The notes under the pieces were generated by a model, which saw nothing but the letters and a program-made list of their open reading frames with translations, had not been told where the DNA came from and did not search any database. DNA of 26,349 nt from OLB7 sp966250335 (GTDB lineage Bacteria; Bacteroidota; Ignavibacteria; OLB7), in NCBI GenBank assembly GCA_966250335.1, contig CBINGZ010000058.1, forward strand, positions 1 through 26,349. The letters are read 5' to 3'. Shown piece after piece: positions 1 through 9,313 of the stretch. A program made the position numbers and the translations under genes. Numbering within the stretch: position 1 is the stretch's first letter; every line of letters begins with the position of its first letter.

Positions 1-122
1 GGAGAAAATAAACAGGGAGCCACAGAGGACACAGAGGTAAGAAAGAAGAGAGGGAAGAGGGAGATCGGCTCTTCTCTCTCTTCTCTTACCTCTGTGCTCT
101 CTGTGACTCCCTGTTTATCTCT
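1..122. repeat. Long imperfect inverted repeat (stem of about 50 bp)
   Basis: The left arm (about 1-52) and the reverse complement of the right arm (about 71-122) share the core ATAAACAGGGAG-C/T-CACAGAG followed by CACAGAGGTAAG, with only a few mismatches. The non-matching centre (about 53-70) is short. A transcript in either direction could fold into a very long hairpin. It lies just past the stop codon of the leucine-rich-repeat gene, so it may end or stabilise that transcript. CACAGAGG-type repeats are, from memory, common between genes in environmental bacteria, so this is probably a copy of an interspersed element. The left end may continue beyond the window. Confidence 0.75.
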
Positions 123-129
123 CTTTATC

Positions 130-1047
130 TTAAAACCTCACATCCACCCCCGGCAACTCCCGAACAATCCTCTCCCTCTCCTCAACGGAAAGCGGATTCC
201 CCACCAGCACCAAGGTCCTCAACTTCCTCAACCGAGAAAGCCCCCGAGGCAACGAACCCAGCCGATTCCCCGAAAGCACAAGCAGCTCCAACTCGGAAAG
301 CGATGTAATCGAGGAGGGAAGAGAGGTCAGCCGATTCTCCCCCAGCACCAGCGTACGTAGCCCCTTCAACCCCCCGATCCCTGCCGGAAGCGAGGTGAGC
401 CGATTCCCCTCCAGATTCAGACTCTCCAGCCTGCGAAGCTTCCACAAAAGATCCGGAGCGCTCTCCAGCTTGTTATATCCCAGCGTGAGATGCCGAAGCT
501 CCTTCAATCGAGACATCGAGCCCGGGAGCGTGACGAGCCCGTTCCCATCCAGCTCCAGAGTCTGAAGCTTCGCAAGGCTCCCCATCTCCTCCGGAAGAAT
601 ACTCAGTCTGTTCGAGGAGAGGTCTAGCTCCGTCAGCTTCGACCACGCCTTGATCTCCTTCGGGAGCGACTCCATGAGATTGCCGTCGAGGTCGAGGGTT
701 CTGATCGACCGCCATCCCCTCACCGTTATCGGCAGGGTCGTAAGGCGGTTCTGACGCAGGAGCATCACCTCCAGCCGCGCGAGCGATCCCACCTGCGGCG
801 GAAGCTCCGTGAAGAAATTCTTCATCAGATTGGCGTAGCGGAGATTGGAGAGACTGCCGATCTCTCCGCTCAGTTCATACATGTTCTGCTGCCGCAGATT
901 GATATGGATCGCGGAGTCGTGATGAAGCATCGCTTCGGCGATCGAGAGGTAGGCGCGGGATGAAGGTATCCCGTCGGAGGAGCGTTCCTGTCCCGCGGCC
1001 GGTGCGGCCCATGCGACGAGGATCAGAAGAAGCAGGGAACGAATCAT
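130..1047 (-). CDS. Secreted leucine-rich-repeat protein
   Basis: This 305-residue protein starts with a clear signal peptide: MIR, a run of Leu/Ile/Val/Ala, then APAAGQ with likely cleavage near residue 20. The rest is about nine to ten 23-residue leucine-rich repeats of the form L..L.L..N.L..LP..(I/M)..L, from about residue 60 to 285. It ends with the usual cap, GNPLSVEERERI followed by VDVRF. Such solenoids normally bind proteins. No catalytic domain, membrane anchor or T9SS C-terminal domain is visible, so the product is probably periplasmic or released. The start is the only ATG giving a complete signal peptide; no strong Shine-Dalgarno sequence precedes it. It points the same way as the large PhoX-like gene upstream, 131 bp away with two hairpins between, so it may be a separate unit. 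The ligand is unknown. Confidence 0.9.
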   Translation of the reverse strand: MIRSLLLLILVAWAAPAAGQERSSDGIPSSRAYLSIAEAMLHHDSAIHINLRQQNMYELSGEIGSLSNLRYANLMKNFFTELPPQVGSLARLEVMLLRQNRLTTLPITVRGWRSIRTLDLDGNLMESLPKEIKAWSKLTELDLSSNRLSILPEEMGSLAKLQTLELDGNGLVTLPGSMSRLKELRHLTLGYNKLESAPDLLWKLRRLESLNLEGNRLTSLPAGIGGLKGLRTLVLGENRLTSLPSSITSLSELELLVLSGNRLGSLPRGLSRLRKLRTLVLVGNPLSVEERERIVRELPGVDVRF

Positions 1048-1094
1048 GTCTCAAAAAGATATGAATGAAAGGCTCTCTCAATGCGGTTTCTTGC

Positions 1095-1134
1095 CGCGCA
1101 GGTCTCACGATCCTGAGACCGTGAGACCTGCGCG
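1095..1134. terminator. Perfect 14-bp hairpin between the PhoX-like and LRR genes
   Basis: CGCGCAGGTCTCAC (1095-1108) pairs perfectly with GTGAGACCTGCGCG (1121-1134) across a 12-nt loop. The loop itself contains another GAGACC, so alternative pairings exist. No T-run follows on either strand, so it is not a textbook intrinsic terminator. It may mark the 3' end of the PhoX-like transcript, or be an operator-like palindrome upstream of the LRR gene. Confidence 0.45.
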
Positions 1135-1156
1135 AAGAATCGTAGAACGTTATACC

Positions 1157-1175
1157 CTCTCCCCGCGGGGGAGAG
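1157..1175 (-). terminator. GC-rich hairpin just past the PhoX-like stop codon
   Basis: CTCTCCCC (1157-1164) pairs with GGGGAGAG (1168-1175) across a 3-nt loop. It begins 3 nt past the TAA stop of the PhoX-like gene in the direction of transcription. No U-run follows, so it is more likely a transcript-end stabiliser or a dispersed palindrome than a strong terminator. Confidence 0.4.
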
Positions 1176-1178
1176 CTG

Positions 1179-4100
1179 TTACCGGCGCACGACCTTGCGG
1201 CTGAGCTGGCGTCCGCCGGCGGAGACCTTCACCACGTAGACGCCGCTCTGCGCGCCGGCAGCCGCGGCATCGAACGTGTAGAGGTGGCGGCCGGCGTCGC
1301 GGACTTCGTCGGCCAGTGTCGCCACTTCACGTCCCGCCGGATCGTAGACCCGGATCTGGAGGCGCTCGCGCGACTTCAGGGTCACTGCCACGCTCAGCTC
1401 GGAGCCGAACGGGTTCGGGTAGGCGCCCAGCGAGAACTTCTCGTTCTCCAGGACCTCATCCACGCCGGTGACGACATCATCGGTGAAGACTTCGATATCG
1501 TCCTCTCCGTAGCAGCCGCTCGAGTTGCGTACCGTCACCGAGTAGAATCCTCCCTGGGTCACGGTGATCGTGCGGGTGGTTGCGCCGTTGCTCCACTGGT
1601 AGGAGGAGAAGCCCGCTCCCGCGTCGAGCACCAGCGAGCAGCCGGCGCAGAGGAGGGTGTCGCGTCCGAGATCGAGGATCGCCTTCGGCGCGGCGGCCAC
1701 CACCACGGTGTCGATGCTGGAGCAGCCCAGCCCGTCGGTCGTCTCGACCCAGTAGGTGCCCGGTTTGTCGGCGCGGAGTGTGCGGTTTCTGGTGCCGTCG
1801 CTCCAGCGGTAGTCGGCGAAGCCGGTTCCGGGGTTCAGGAGGATCGAATTCCCCTCGCAGAGCGAGAGATCGGCCCCGAGGTCGGCTGCCATGCTGAGCG
1901 AGACGTTGACCGTGTCGTAGGCGGCGCAGCCGTTCTCGTTGGTGACCTTCACCCAGTAGAGGCCGGGGGTCGAAACCGTCAGCGAGGGAGCTTCGGATCC
2001 GGAGTTCCACTGGTAGGAGCTGAACCCGGCGCCCGGCGTGATCGATGCGGTCGAGCCGCGGCAGATCGTGACGTCGGCCCCCAGGTTCGGGCGCGGCGCC
2101 TGGTTGAGGGTGATGTTGATCGTATCGTAATCGAAACATCCCGCCGCGTTGATTCCCCTCACGAAGTAGGTGCCGGCCCTGTTGAAGGAACGGGAGGCGC
2201 CGATCTGACCGTCGCTCCAGTCGTATGCAAGCATCGTATCGAGAGAGAGGTTGACGATCTCGCCGGCGCAGATCGTCCGGTCGGCTCCCAGCTCCACGGT
2301 CGGGTAGGGGAGGAACTCGACCCGCACCGTATCGTACGAGTTCCGTCCGTTGTTGCCGTAGACGGCGATCGAGTAGATGCCGCTCTCGGTGACGCGGAGG
2401 AGCGAGTCGACCGAACCGTTGCTCCAGACCGACTGCGCGTTCCTGTTGACGTACTTGAGCGTCACCGCGTTGCCGTCGCAGATCATCCTGTCGTCACCCA
2501 GATTCACCACCGGGTTGATTGCCCCCGCTCCGAGATGTTCCTTGCGGGCGACCACGATCGTCGAGGCGTTGTTGAAGACGATATCCTTTCCTGTCGCATC
2601 CTTCTGCGATACGGTGTTGGAACCGGCCGGATGCTGGAACGAGAGGAACATGAACCTGTGATCGGGGGAGAAGGTGATCCCCGTCGGCTCCGATCCCGCC
2701 GGCGTGGTGGCGAAGAGGGAGATATGCGGCTTCGCCGGGGTGTGGTCGGCATGAGCCATCCAGAAGTGGTTGCGACCGCCGTCCTGGCAGACCCAGAGGT
2801 TCCCCTCGGCGTCGAACGCCAGGTTGTCCGCTCCCGATCCCCACGACTCGTTGGAGACGCCGGCGGTGTGCGTGATCGAATACTGCTGGTTGGAGATGAA
2901 CACCTCCAGGTTCGATACGGTCGTTCCGTTGTCGGTGAAGCGCCAGACGTCGCCGCGTCCCTTCTCCGTGAAGTAGATCTTGCCGTCGATCGGCCCGATC
3001 TCCACATCCTCGACACCGCCGAACCTGGTGCCGCCGATCGAGCCGGCGACCGTGCTGACGTTGTTCCGGTCGGTCTTGGTGGCGTTCGGCACCCTGACCC
3101 ATGTTCCGGTGGTGGCGGTCGGGTTGTCGCGCTTCAGCACATAGAGCGTGCCGGAGTCGAGGCGCATCGGGCGGGCGGCCACGAACTTGTAGACGCAGCC
3201 CGTGCCGCCGTCCTCCCCCTGATAGAGGGTGACGCGATCGTTCGAGACCACGACGTTCTCATGGTTCATCCGTCCGACCATCCAGAGCTTGTCCGGCTTG
3301 CTGTCGCCGTCGTAGTCGCGGATCAGGCCGGTCTCGGCGTCGATCTCCACGTTCCATCCCCTGTCGTGATATCCGTCGCCGTTGACGTCGCCGGTGCTGA
3401 AGGTCTCCTCGCAGGTGATGATCGAACCCCACGGCGTCACCGTGCCGGAGCAGTTGCGCTCGGTGGTGACGATGCCGGAGAAATCGACCTTCGTGATCGT
3501 GTCGACCTTCCAGAGCCCCGAGGCGAAGTCGTAATGAATATCGAGCACCGATACGCCGCCCGGGTTGTTCTCATGGTTGACCGAGACATGGCCGAGCGTG
3601 CTGGAGCCTCCCTTCGGAACGTAGCCGGTGAAGTCGTTCCCCTGGGGGACCAGGGTGTTCGTGCCGGTATATTTATCGACTCCCGATGTCAGAATCCGCT
3701 GGAAGGTGTGCGTCTCTCTCGGGTAGACGAGCGGCTGCGTCTGCGCCGCCGGCGTCACCGAGGTGAAGCAGCCGATCTGCGGGGGATAGAGGGGGTTGCA
3801 CTCGGCCAGGCTTCCCTTCGGAACCGTGCTCGCCGCGACCGTCAGTTCCGAGAGGACCATCTCCAGATCGAACGCCAGGTCGGAGCTCTTCGGCGAGTTC
3901 TGGTGAACCTCCACGGCGACCAGATTGCTTCCGGGCCGGATCAGGTTCCTGCTGATGTAATACTGAAGGAACTCCTCCTCCTCATATCCCTCGATGAAGC
4001 CGTTGGCGTAGGTCGTGTTGGTGACCGCGCCGGTCGGCATGTTGCTCCGGAGAAGCTCCGTGCCGTTCAGATAGACGATCGCGCCGTCGTCGCGGCGGAG

Positions 4101-6113
4101 GCGGAGGAGCAGGGAGTTGAAGCCGACCGTGTCGTTCACGGTGAAGGTGCGGCGGAAGTACGTGGCGGGATATTTGTTCAGCGCGTCGGGTCCGTAGCCG
4201 ACCACCGTCTTCTCGCCGTCGTTGCCGTAGCCGAGCGGGGAGGCGCCGTAGCGCCAGCTCGCGTCGTCGAAGCTGGTCTGGTACCAGTTGGCGCGGGGGA
4301 GGCCGCCGTCATCCTTGTACTCCCAGGTCGAGCCGGAGGTGACGAGCCTGACGTCGTTCTTCTTGCCGACCATCTCGAAGTTGAAGCTGAGGTCGGAGCT
4401 GGTTGGGACATCCTGGTGGATTTCGACCGCAAGGACGTTCGATCCCATCACGAGATTCTGCTTCCCGACGGTGTAGGTGTAGTACGTCGACTCGTCGGCG
4501 CCCCCCACGTTCGCCGAGGCGGGGGTCTGATAGCCGATCGGTCCGGTCGCCGGCATGTTGCTGCGGAGGATTTCGACACCGTTGAGATAGACCACGGCGC
4601 CGTCGTCGCGCATGAGCGAGATCTTGAGCGAGTCGAACGTGATCGGGTTCGTCACATTGAAGGTGTGACGGAAATATGTCGTATACGGCTTGTTCGAGGA
4701 GCTGGGGCCGAAGCTCACCACCGTCGCCTCGTCGTTGTCGCCGTAGCCGAGCTGGGCCGGGCCGAACTTCCACGAGGCATCGTTGAACGCCGCGGCTCTC
4801 CATGCCGTCCCCTGGTCGGAACCGTCATCCAGATATTTCCAGACGGCGTTTTTCGCCACCGGGAAAACACCCGTCGGAGCGACCGGCGGAACGAGCGTGT
4901 AGTACTTCACCACAAGGAGCGGAGCCTCGGCCGCGGAACCGTCGAACGCCTCGGCCGTGCGGCGGCCGGTGCCGTTCACGCGCATCACCATCGAGTTGAA
5001 CTGGCTCCAGCCGGCCCGGTCGACGATCTCCTGCACGACCGCCGAAAGGTTCGGGGTACGCTGCAGAGGACCTGCCTCCTGAAGGAGAGTCCAGGGGGAG
5101 GGGGACCAGGCGACGCCGGCCGCCGTCGTGGGACGGGCCGAGATGCTGGAGGGGGTCGAGGTGAACGTTCCCGGGTTGTCGCTCGCCTCGCCGCGGATGG
5201 TGAGGGAGGTCGCGTTGGAGAAGAGCTCGTCGGTGGCGAACTGAATGTGCGCGGAGGCGATCACGGCTCCCTTCGGGATCGACACGCCGTTGAAGCGCAT
5301 GCCGATATATTGCTGGGCCGCGTCCTCGGTCAGTTCAAGATCGGTGCTGGTGATGTCGATCGCGCCGCTCGTCACGTTCTCCTCGGCGTCATCGGTGCTG
5401 GCGTTGACGCGGACGTTGATCGTCGTCGGTACGATATATTCGATCGTGATCCCGGCCGCCTGGTTTGCGCTGTGGCCGGCCGATCCGGCGGTGGCTCCCT
5501 CGTACGATTCGGCCACACGCTTTCCGCTGCCGGTGACGATCACGGCGATCGCGTTGCCGCTGGCCCATCCCGCACGATCGACCACTTCCTGGATGATGCT
5601 CTTCAGGTTGGGGGTGCGCTGGTCGGCTCCCTGCTCCTGCAGCGTGTTCCAGGGGTTCACCGTCCAGGCCACGCTCGCCGTCGTCAGCGGTCGGCCGCTC
5701 ACGGAGTTGGTCGCCACGGCGAAGGTTGCCGCGTTGTCGGCGGCCTGCGCGCGCAGGGTGAGGGCGGTGGCGCCGTTGCTGGTCTCGTCGACCGTGAACT
5801 GGATCGTGGCGTTCAGGATGACGGCTCCCTGCGGGATCGTCAGATTCGTAAACCGGAGTCCGATGATCTGATCGCCGGCTCCTTCACTGACCAGTTCCAG
5901 ATCGGAGCTGGCGTCGTCGATCGCGCCGGTGGATATGATCTCCTCCATGTCGTCGTGCGCCGTGTTGACGCGCGACGTCACCGTGACCTGCGCGTTTGCG
6001 GTCGTCGAAAGGAAGAAGAGTGTCATCAGGGCGGCGAGCCATGATAGCGGCCTGCCGTGCCCGGAGCGTCCCCGTGCCGGGTGACGCTGTGTGCAGTATG
6101 GAGCTCTCATCAT
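1179..6113 (-). CDS. Modular secreted PhoX-like (DUF839) protein with Ig-like repeats and T9SS C-terminal domain
   Basis: The protein has 1644 residues. A signal peptide with a long basic n-region ends near TANAQ (about residue 42). Next come two related beta-sandwich modules (about 42-228 and 229-410), each with a DDxEE motif and a GWxxxN/F region. Two galactose-binding-like modules follow (about 419-590 and 591-765), each with DGxxxxxxW and NDASW or DDASW. The PhoX/DUF839 region spans about 768-1200: it has VNHENN, NCSG..TPWG..ITCEE and GVEDVEIGPIDGKIYFTEKG, which match the metal-binding parts of PhoX phosphatases. Five repeats of LG.D..(I/L)C.G (about 1201-1544) resemble Ig/PKD-like modules of gliding-associated proteins. 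The last about 95 residues are a type A T9SS sorting domain (YPNPF, GREVATL, SGVYVVKV, SRKVV). It is probably a surface-attached or released metal-dependent phosphoesterase; the substrate is not established. Family PhoX proteins are usually much shorter. Confidence 0.88.
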   Translation of the reverse strand: MMRAPYCTQRHPARGRSGHGRPLSWLAALMTLFFLSTTANAQVTVTSRVNTAHDDMEEIISTGAIDDASSDLELVSEGAGDQIIGLRFTNLTIPQGAVILNATIQFTVDETSNGATALTLRAQAADNAATFAVATNSVSGRPLTTASVAWTVNPWNTLQEQGADQRTPNLKSIIQEVVDRAGWASGNAIAVIVTGSGKRVAESYEGATAGSAGHSANQAAGITIEYIVPTTINVRVNASTDDAEENVTSGAIDITSTDLELTEDAAQQYIGMRFNGVSIPKGAVIASAHIQFATDELFSNATSLTIRGEASDNPGTFTSTPSSISARPTTAAGVAWSPSPWTLLQEAGPLQRTPNLSAVVQEIVDRAGWSQFNSMVMRVNGTGRRTAEAFDGSAAEAPLLVVKYYTLVPPVAPTGVFPVAKNAVWKYLDDGSDQGTAWRAAAFNDASWKFGPAQLGYGDNDEATVVSFGPSSSNKPYTTYFRHTFNVTNPITFDSLKISLMRDDGAVVYLNGVEILRSNMPATGPIGYQTPASANVGGADESTYYTYTVGKQNLVMGSNVLAVEIHQDVPTSSDLSFNFEMVGKKNDVRLVTSGSTWEYKDDGGLPRANWYQTSFDDASWRYGASPLGYGNDGEKTVVGYGPDALNKYPATYFRRTFTVNDTVGFNSLLLRLRRDDGAIVYLNGTELLRSNMPTGAVTNTTYANGFIEGYEEEEFLQYYISRNLIRPGSNLVAVEVHQNSPKSSDLAFDLEMVLSELTVAASTVPKGSLAECNPLYPPQIGCFTSVTPAAQTQPLVYPRETHTFQRILTSGVDKYTGTNTLVPQGNDFTGYVPKGGSSTLGHVSVNHENNPGGVSVLDIHYDFASGLWKVDTITKVDFSGIVTTERNCSGTVTPWGSIITCEETFSTGDVNGDGYHDRGWNVEIDAETGLIRDYDGDSKPDKLWMVGRMNHENVVVSNDRVTLYQGEDGGTGCVYKFVAARPMRLDSGTLYVLKRDNPTATTGTWVRVPNATKTDRNNVSTVAGSIGGTRFGGVEDVEIGPIDGKIYFTEKGRGDVWRFTDNGTTVSNLEVFISNQQYSITHTAGVSNESWGSGADNLAFDAEGNLWVCQDGGRNHFWMAHADHTPAKPHISLFATTPAGSEPTGITFSPDHRFMFLSFQHPAGSNTVSQKDATGKDIVFNNASTIVVARKEHLGAGAINPVVNLGDDRMICDGNAVTLKYVNRNAQSVWSNGSVDSLLRVTESGIYSIAVYGNNGRNSYDTVRVEFLPYPTVELGADRTICAGEIVNLSLDTMLAYDWSDGQIGASRSFNRAGTYFVRGINAAGCFDYDTINITLNQAPRPNLGADVTICRGSTASITPGAGFSSYQWNSGSEAPSLTVSTPGLYWVKVTNENGCAAYDTVNVSLSMAADLGADLSLCEGNSILLNPGTGFADYRWSDGTRNRTLRADKPGTYWVETTDGLGCSSIDTVVVAAAPKAILDLGRDTLLCAGCSLVLDAGAGFSSYQWSNGATTRTITVTQGGFYSVTVRNSSGCYGEDDIEVFTDDVVTGVDEVLENEKFSLGAYPNPFGSELSVAVTLKSRERLQIRVYDPAGREVATLADEVRDAGRHLYTFDAAAAGAQSGVYVVKVSAGGRQLSRKVVRR

Positions 6114-6403
6114 CGGATTGGTTATTGGTGCTGTTGTGTAGCTCGCCGCAAACCTATCGCCGTTATGTTACCCCGATGTTTCCTGGATGTTAAGAGGGGG
6201 CAACCATTGGGCCGTGGAGAGAGGATTGTTATCGGAATTTCCGGTCGACTCCTTTCCCTCCGTCGATGTATCTTATGCGACGGCATGGCGGCGATCGTCG
6301 CTCCATCCTCCCTCCGCATCGAACCCCGGACCGCGGCACGTTCGGTTCCGCCGGCTCCTCGATCTCCGTATCACGTCATAAGATTATCAGAATCATCTCC
6401 GAT
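6114..6403. other. Divergent intergenic region
   Basis: This 290-bp gap separates the divergent PhoX-like and first beta-propeller genes, so promoters for both should lie here. Apart from the possible minus-strand -7 element at 6149-6156, I see no RNA gene, strong hairpin or convincing plus-strand promoter. An in-frame upstream ATG at 6266 would extend the propeller gene by 46 residues, but that stretch is basic, not conserved in appearance, and would bury the signal sequence. Confidence 0.5.
6149..6156 (-). promoter_or_regulatory. Possible Bacteroidota-type -7 element upstream of the PhoX-like gene
   Basis: On the minus strand this reads TAGGTTTG, an exact match to the TAnnTTTG -7 element used by the primary sigma factor of Bacteroidota. 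It lies about 35 nt upstream of the ATG at 6113. No good TTTG/TTG -33 partner is seen at the expected distance, so the call is tentative. Confidence 0.35.
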
Positions 6404-9211
6404 ATGAACCGCATACCTGTCGTATCACGGCTCTGGATCGTCCTCTGCTCGGCGCTTCTCACGGCGGGGGCAACGATCATCCTCATGTCGAGCGGCGGCG
6501 ACCGGACCCCCGGTCGTTCCGAGGCCCCCGAGTTCTCCCCCCGCAGAGCGAAATGGGAGCTCATGAGACTCCGCAACCCGGCGACGGGAAAGATTCCCGA
6601 CGGCATACGGAAGCGCGAGGCCGATTACGCCGCCACGCTCCCCAGGCAGGGGGCCGGGAGCGCGTTCTACAGATCGGCAGGGGTGCAGCAGTACGGCTGG
6701 ACGGCCCGCGGTCCCCACAACGTCGGCGGCAGGACGCGCGCGCTGGCGCTCGATATCTCCGGAGAGGATACGATTCTCGCAGGGGGCGTCTCGGGCGGGC
6801 TCTGGCGCTCCACCGACGGCGGCGCGACCTGGGTGAAGCGGACGAACGCCTCCGAACATCAGAGCGTCACCGCCCTCGTTCAGGACACGCGGCCGGGGAA
6901 GAGCGCCGTCTGGTACTACGGCACCGGCGAGCTCTACGGCAACAGCGCCTCCGATCCGTTCGCCTACTACTACGGCGACGGCGTCCACAAGTCGACCGAC
7001 AACGGGCTCACATGGGAGCGGCTGGTCACCACAGGATCGAGCACGCCGACCCAGTTCGACGAGCGTTCCGACTTCACCTGGAGCCTGGCGATCGACCCTT
7101 CCAACCAGACACAGGAGGAGGTCTACGGCGCCTTCTACGGCACCATCCGCCGCTCGGTGAACGGCGGGCGGACCTGGACGAACGTCATCAGCAGCGGAGG
7201 GGACTCGACGTCGTATGTCACCGATGTTGCGGTCACCGATAGCGGCGTGGTCTACGCCACCCTGAGCGACGACGGCGACAGGAAGGGGATCTGGAGATCG
7301 ACGCTCGGCAGCCCGGGGAGCTTCAAGCAGATCATGCCGACGGGGTGGCCGGCCCGGTTCAATCGTATTGAGATAGGGATCGCCCCTTCCAACCCGAACG
7401 TCGTCTACTTCCTGGCGGAGACGCCGGGATACGGCCATCTGGGGCAGAACTTCCGGGGCGATTCCTCCTGGCAGAGCCTCTGGAAGTACACCTACCTTTC
7501 TGGGGAGGGCGCCGGGGAGGGGGGAAGGTGGGAGAATCTCAGCGCGAACCTTCCGAAGTTCGGCGGCGCCAACGGCGATCTCTTCACGCAGGGGGGATAT
7601 GATCTGCATGTGACGGTCAAGCCGGACGACGAGCGGACCGTCTTCATCGGCGGCACCAGCCTCTACCGCTCCTCCGACGGTTTCTCCACGCCGAACAACA
7701 CCGCATGGATCGGCGGCTTCCGCAGCTACCCGCGCGACAGCTCCGTGATCGAGGGCTATTCCTACCCGAACCATCATGCCGACCAGCATACCCTGATCTT
7801 CTCGCGGAACGATCCTTCGGTCGCCTACTCCGGCAGCGACGGCGGGGTCCACAAGACCCTCGACTGCACGGCCGACTCGATACGATGGACGTCGCTCAAC
7901 AACGGCTACAACACGACGCAGTTCTATGCGATTGCGATAGACCGTGGAACCGAGGGGAGCGATCTGGTGATCGGCGGCCTGCAGGACAACGGGACGTGGG
8001 GAGTCGACAGCGACGATCCCACCCGCCCCTGGACGCTCCGCGGCACCAGCGACGGCGCCTACTGCGCGATCGTCGACGGGGGACGTGAGATGTATGTCTC
8101 CAAGCAGCTCGGGAAGGTCTTCCGGGTGCTGGTCGACGAGCAGGGGACGATGACCGACTACACCCGTGTCGACCCTCTCAACGCCACAGGCTTCCTCTTC
8201 ATCAACCCGTTCGAACTCGATCCCACGGACAGCCGGGTGATGTATATGGCGGGGGGGCATTATCTCTATCGCAATCATGATCTTTCGCAGATCCCCCTCT
8301 CCTCCAACGACGCCACGGAGCTGAACTGGACCCGGTTCGACAAGACATTGCGTCCCGATACGAGCTTTGTCTCGGCGGTGGCGGTCAGCACGGCGAACCC
8401 GGCGCGCAGGGTCTACTACGGCACCAGCGACGGCCGGGTCTTCCGGCTCGACAACGCGCACGAAGGGGAGCCCGATCCGATCGACGCCACCGGAAGCGCA
8501 TTCCCGGCGCGGGGATACGTGACCGATATCGAGGTCGACCCGCTGAACGGCGACAGAGTCGTGGCGGTCTTCTCGAACTACGAGGTACAGAGCCTGTTCC
8601 TCTCGGAGGATGCGGGGGAGACCTGGACGCCGATCGGGGGGAACCTGGAGCCGTCGAACGGGGCGGGCCCTTCCTGCCGTTCGTTCGCGTTTCTCCATAG
8701 GCCATCCGGTACGATATGTTTCGTCGCCACCAGCTTCGGCCTCTTCTCCACGAACAAGCTCGACGGAGCGGCGACGGTCTGGGCACAGGAGGGAGCGGAG
8801 ACGATCGGCAACGTGGTGGTGGACGACGTCAAGGTCCGGCATTCCGACGGATATGTCGCGATCGGCACGCACGCCAACGGGGTCTTCAGCACCCATGTCG
8901 TCACGCTCGGGACGGGTGGTCCTGTCGCCGGAGAAGGGGCGGGGCTCAGGCTGGAAGAGAGCATCCCGAACCCGGCTCAGACAATGGCGACGATTCGGTT
9001 CGCGATCCCGGCGGGGCGTGGTGACGATCGGGTCGATCTCCGGGTCTACGATATGCGCGGCGCCGAGGTGATGAAGGTCGTCGATGAAGTGCTCCCGGCC
9101 GGTGAGCATCAGCGTGCGATCGATCTGCGCGGGCTTCCCGTGGGGGCGTACCTCTGCCGGTTGCAGTCGCGCGGCCTGACGGCGGAAGGGAGGTTGCGGG
9201 TGGTGAGATAG
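6404..9211 (+). CDS. Secreted BNR/sialidase-like beta-propeller protein with T9SS domain (copy 1)
   Basis: From the ATG at 6404 the protein has 935 residues. This start puts a basic n-region and a hydrophobic segment (about 9-29) at the N-terminus, fitting a signal peptide or signal anchor. The body (about 60-840) has repeated propeller motifs: GPHNVGGRTRALALD, LWRSTDGGATW, WYYGTGE, LNNGYNTTQFY and GGLQDNG. These are typical of VPS10/sortilin-like and BNR-repeat proteins often labelled glycosyl hydrolase. The last about 85 residues form a type A T9SS sorting domain (SIPNPAQ, LRVYDMRGAEV, LPVGAYLCRL). Catalytic sialidase residues cannot be assigned, so enzyme activity is uncertain; adhesion or polymer binding is possible. 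It is followed 102 bp downstream by a paralogue in the same direction. Confidence 0.88.
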   Translation: MNRIPVVSRLWIVLCSALLTAGATIILMSSGGDRTPGRSEAPEFSPRRAKWELMRLRNPATGKIPDGIRKREADYAATLPRQGAGSAFYRSAGVQQYGWTARGPHNVGGRTRALALDISGEDTILAGGVSGGLWRSTDGGATWVKRTNASEHQSVTALVQDTRPGKSAVWYYGTGELYGNSASDPFAYYYGDGVHKSTDNGLTWERLVTTGSSTPTQFDERSDFTWSLAIDPSNQTQEEVYGAFYGTIRRSVNGGRTWTNVISSGGDSTSYVTDVAVTDSGVVYATLSDDGDRKGIWRSTLGSPGSFKQIMPTGWPARFNRIEIGIAPSNPNVVYFLAETPGYGHLGQNFRGDSSWQSLWKYTYLSGEGAGEGGRWENLSANLPKFGGANGDLFTQGGYDLHVTVKPDDERTVFIGGTSLYRSSDGFSTPNNTAWIGGFRSYPRDSSVIEGYSYPNHHADQHTLIFSRNDPSVAYSGSDGGVHKTLDCTADSIRWTSLNNGYNTTQFYAIAIDRGTEGSDLVIGGLQDNGTWGVDSDDPTRPWTLRGTSDGAYCAIVDGGREMYVSKQLGKVFRVLVDEQGTMTDYTRVDPLNATGFLFINPFELDPTDSRVMYMAGGHYLYRNHDLSQIPLSSNDATELNWTRFDKTLRPDTSFVSAVAVSTANPARRVYYGTSDGRVFRLDNAHEGEPDPIDATGSAFPARGYVTDIEVDPLNGDRVVAVFSNYEVQSLFLSEDAGETWTPIGGNLEPSNGAGPSCRSFAFLHRPSGTICFVATSFGLFSTNKLDGAATVWAQEGAETIGNVVVDDVKVRHSDGYVAIGTHANGVFSTHVVTLGTGGPVAGEGAGLRLEESIPNPAQTMATIRFAIPAGRGDDRVDLRVYDMRGAEVMKVVDEVLPAGEHQRAIDLRGLPVGAYLCRLQSRGLTAEGRLRVVR

Positions 9212-9313
9212 AGCGTCCGGATCGGATTCCATCCCGCTCGGAGATGTACGCTTCCCTCCGGACATATCGTGCCGGGAATACCCGCATCTATTGTCGTACG
9301 ATATTGATAGCTC

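Noticed and set aside
1284..6044. 1586-codon open frame on the plus strand, antisense to the PhoX-like gene
   Set aside because: It mirrors the real gene almost end to end. High GC at third positions removes stops from the opposite strand. Its translation is Arg/Val/Asp/His-rich with no domain, signal or repeat logic, while the minus strand has a full set of recognisable domains.
6266..6403. 46-residue upstream extension of the first propeller gene
   Set aside because: The extension is basic and irregular and would place the export signal inside the protein. The ATG at 6404 gives a normal N-terminal signal segment.
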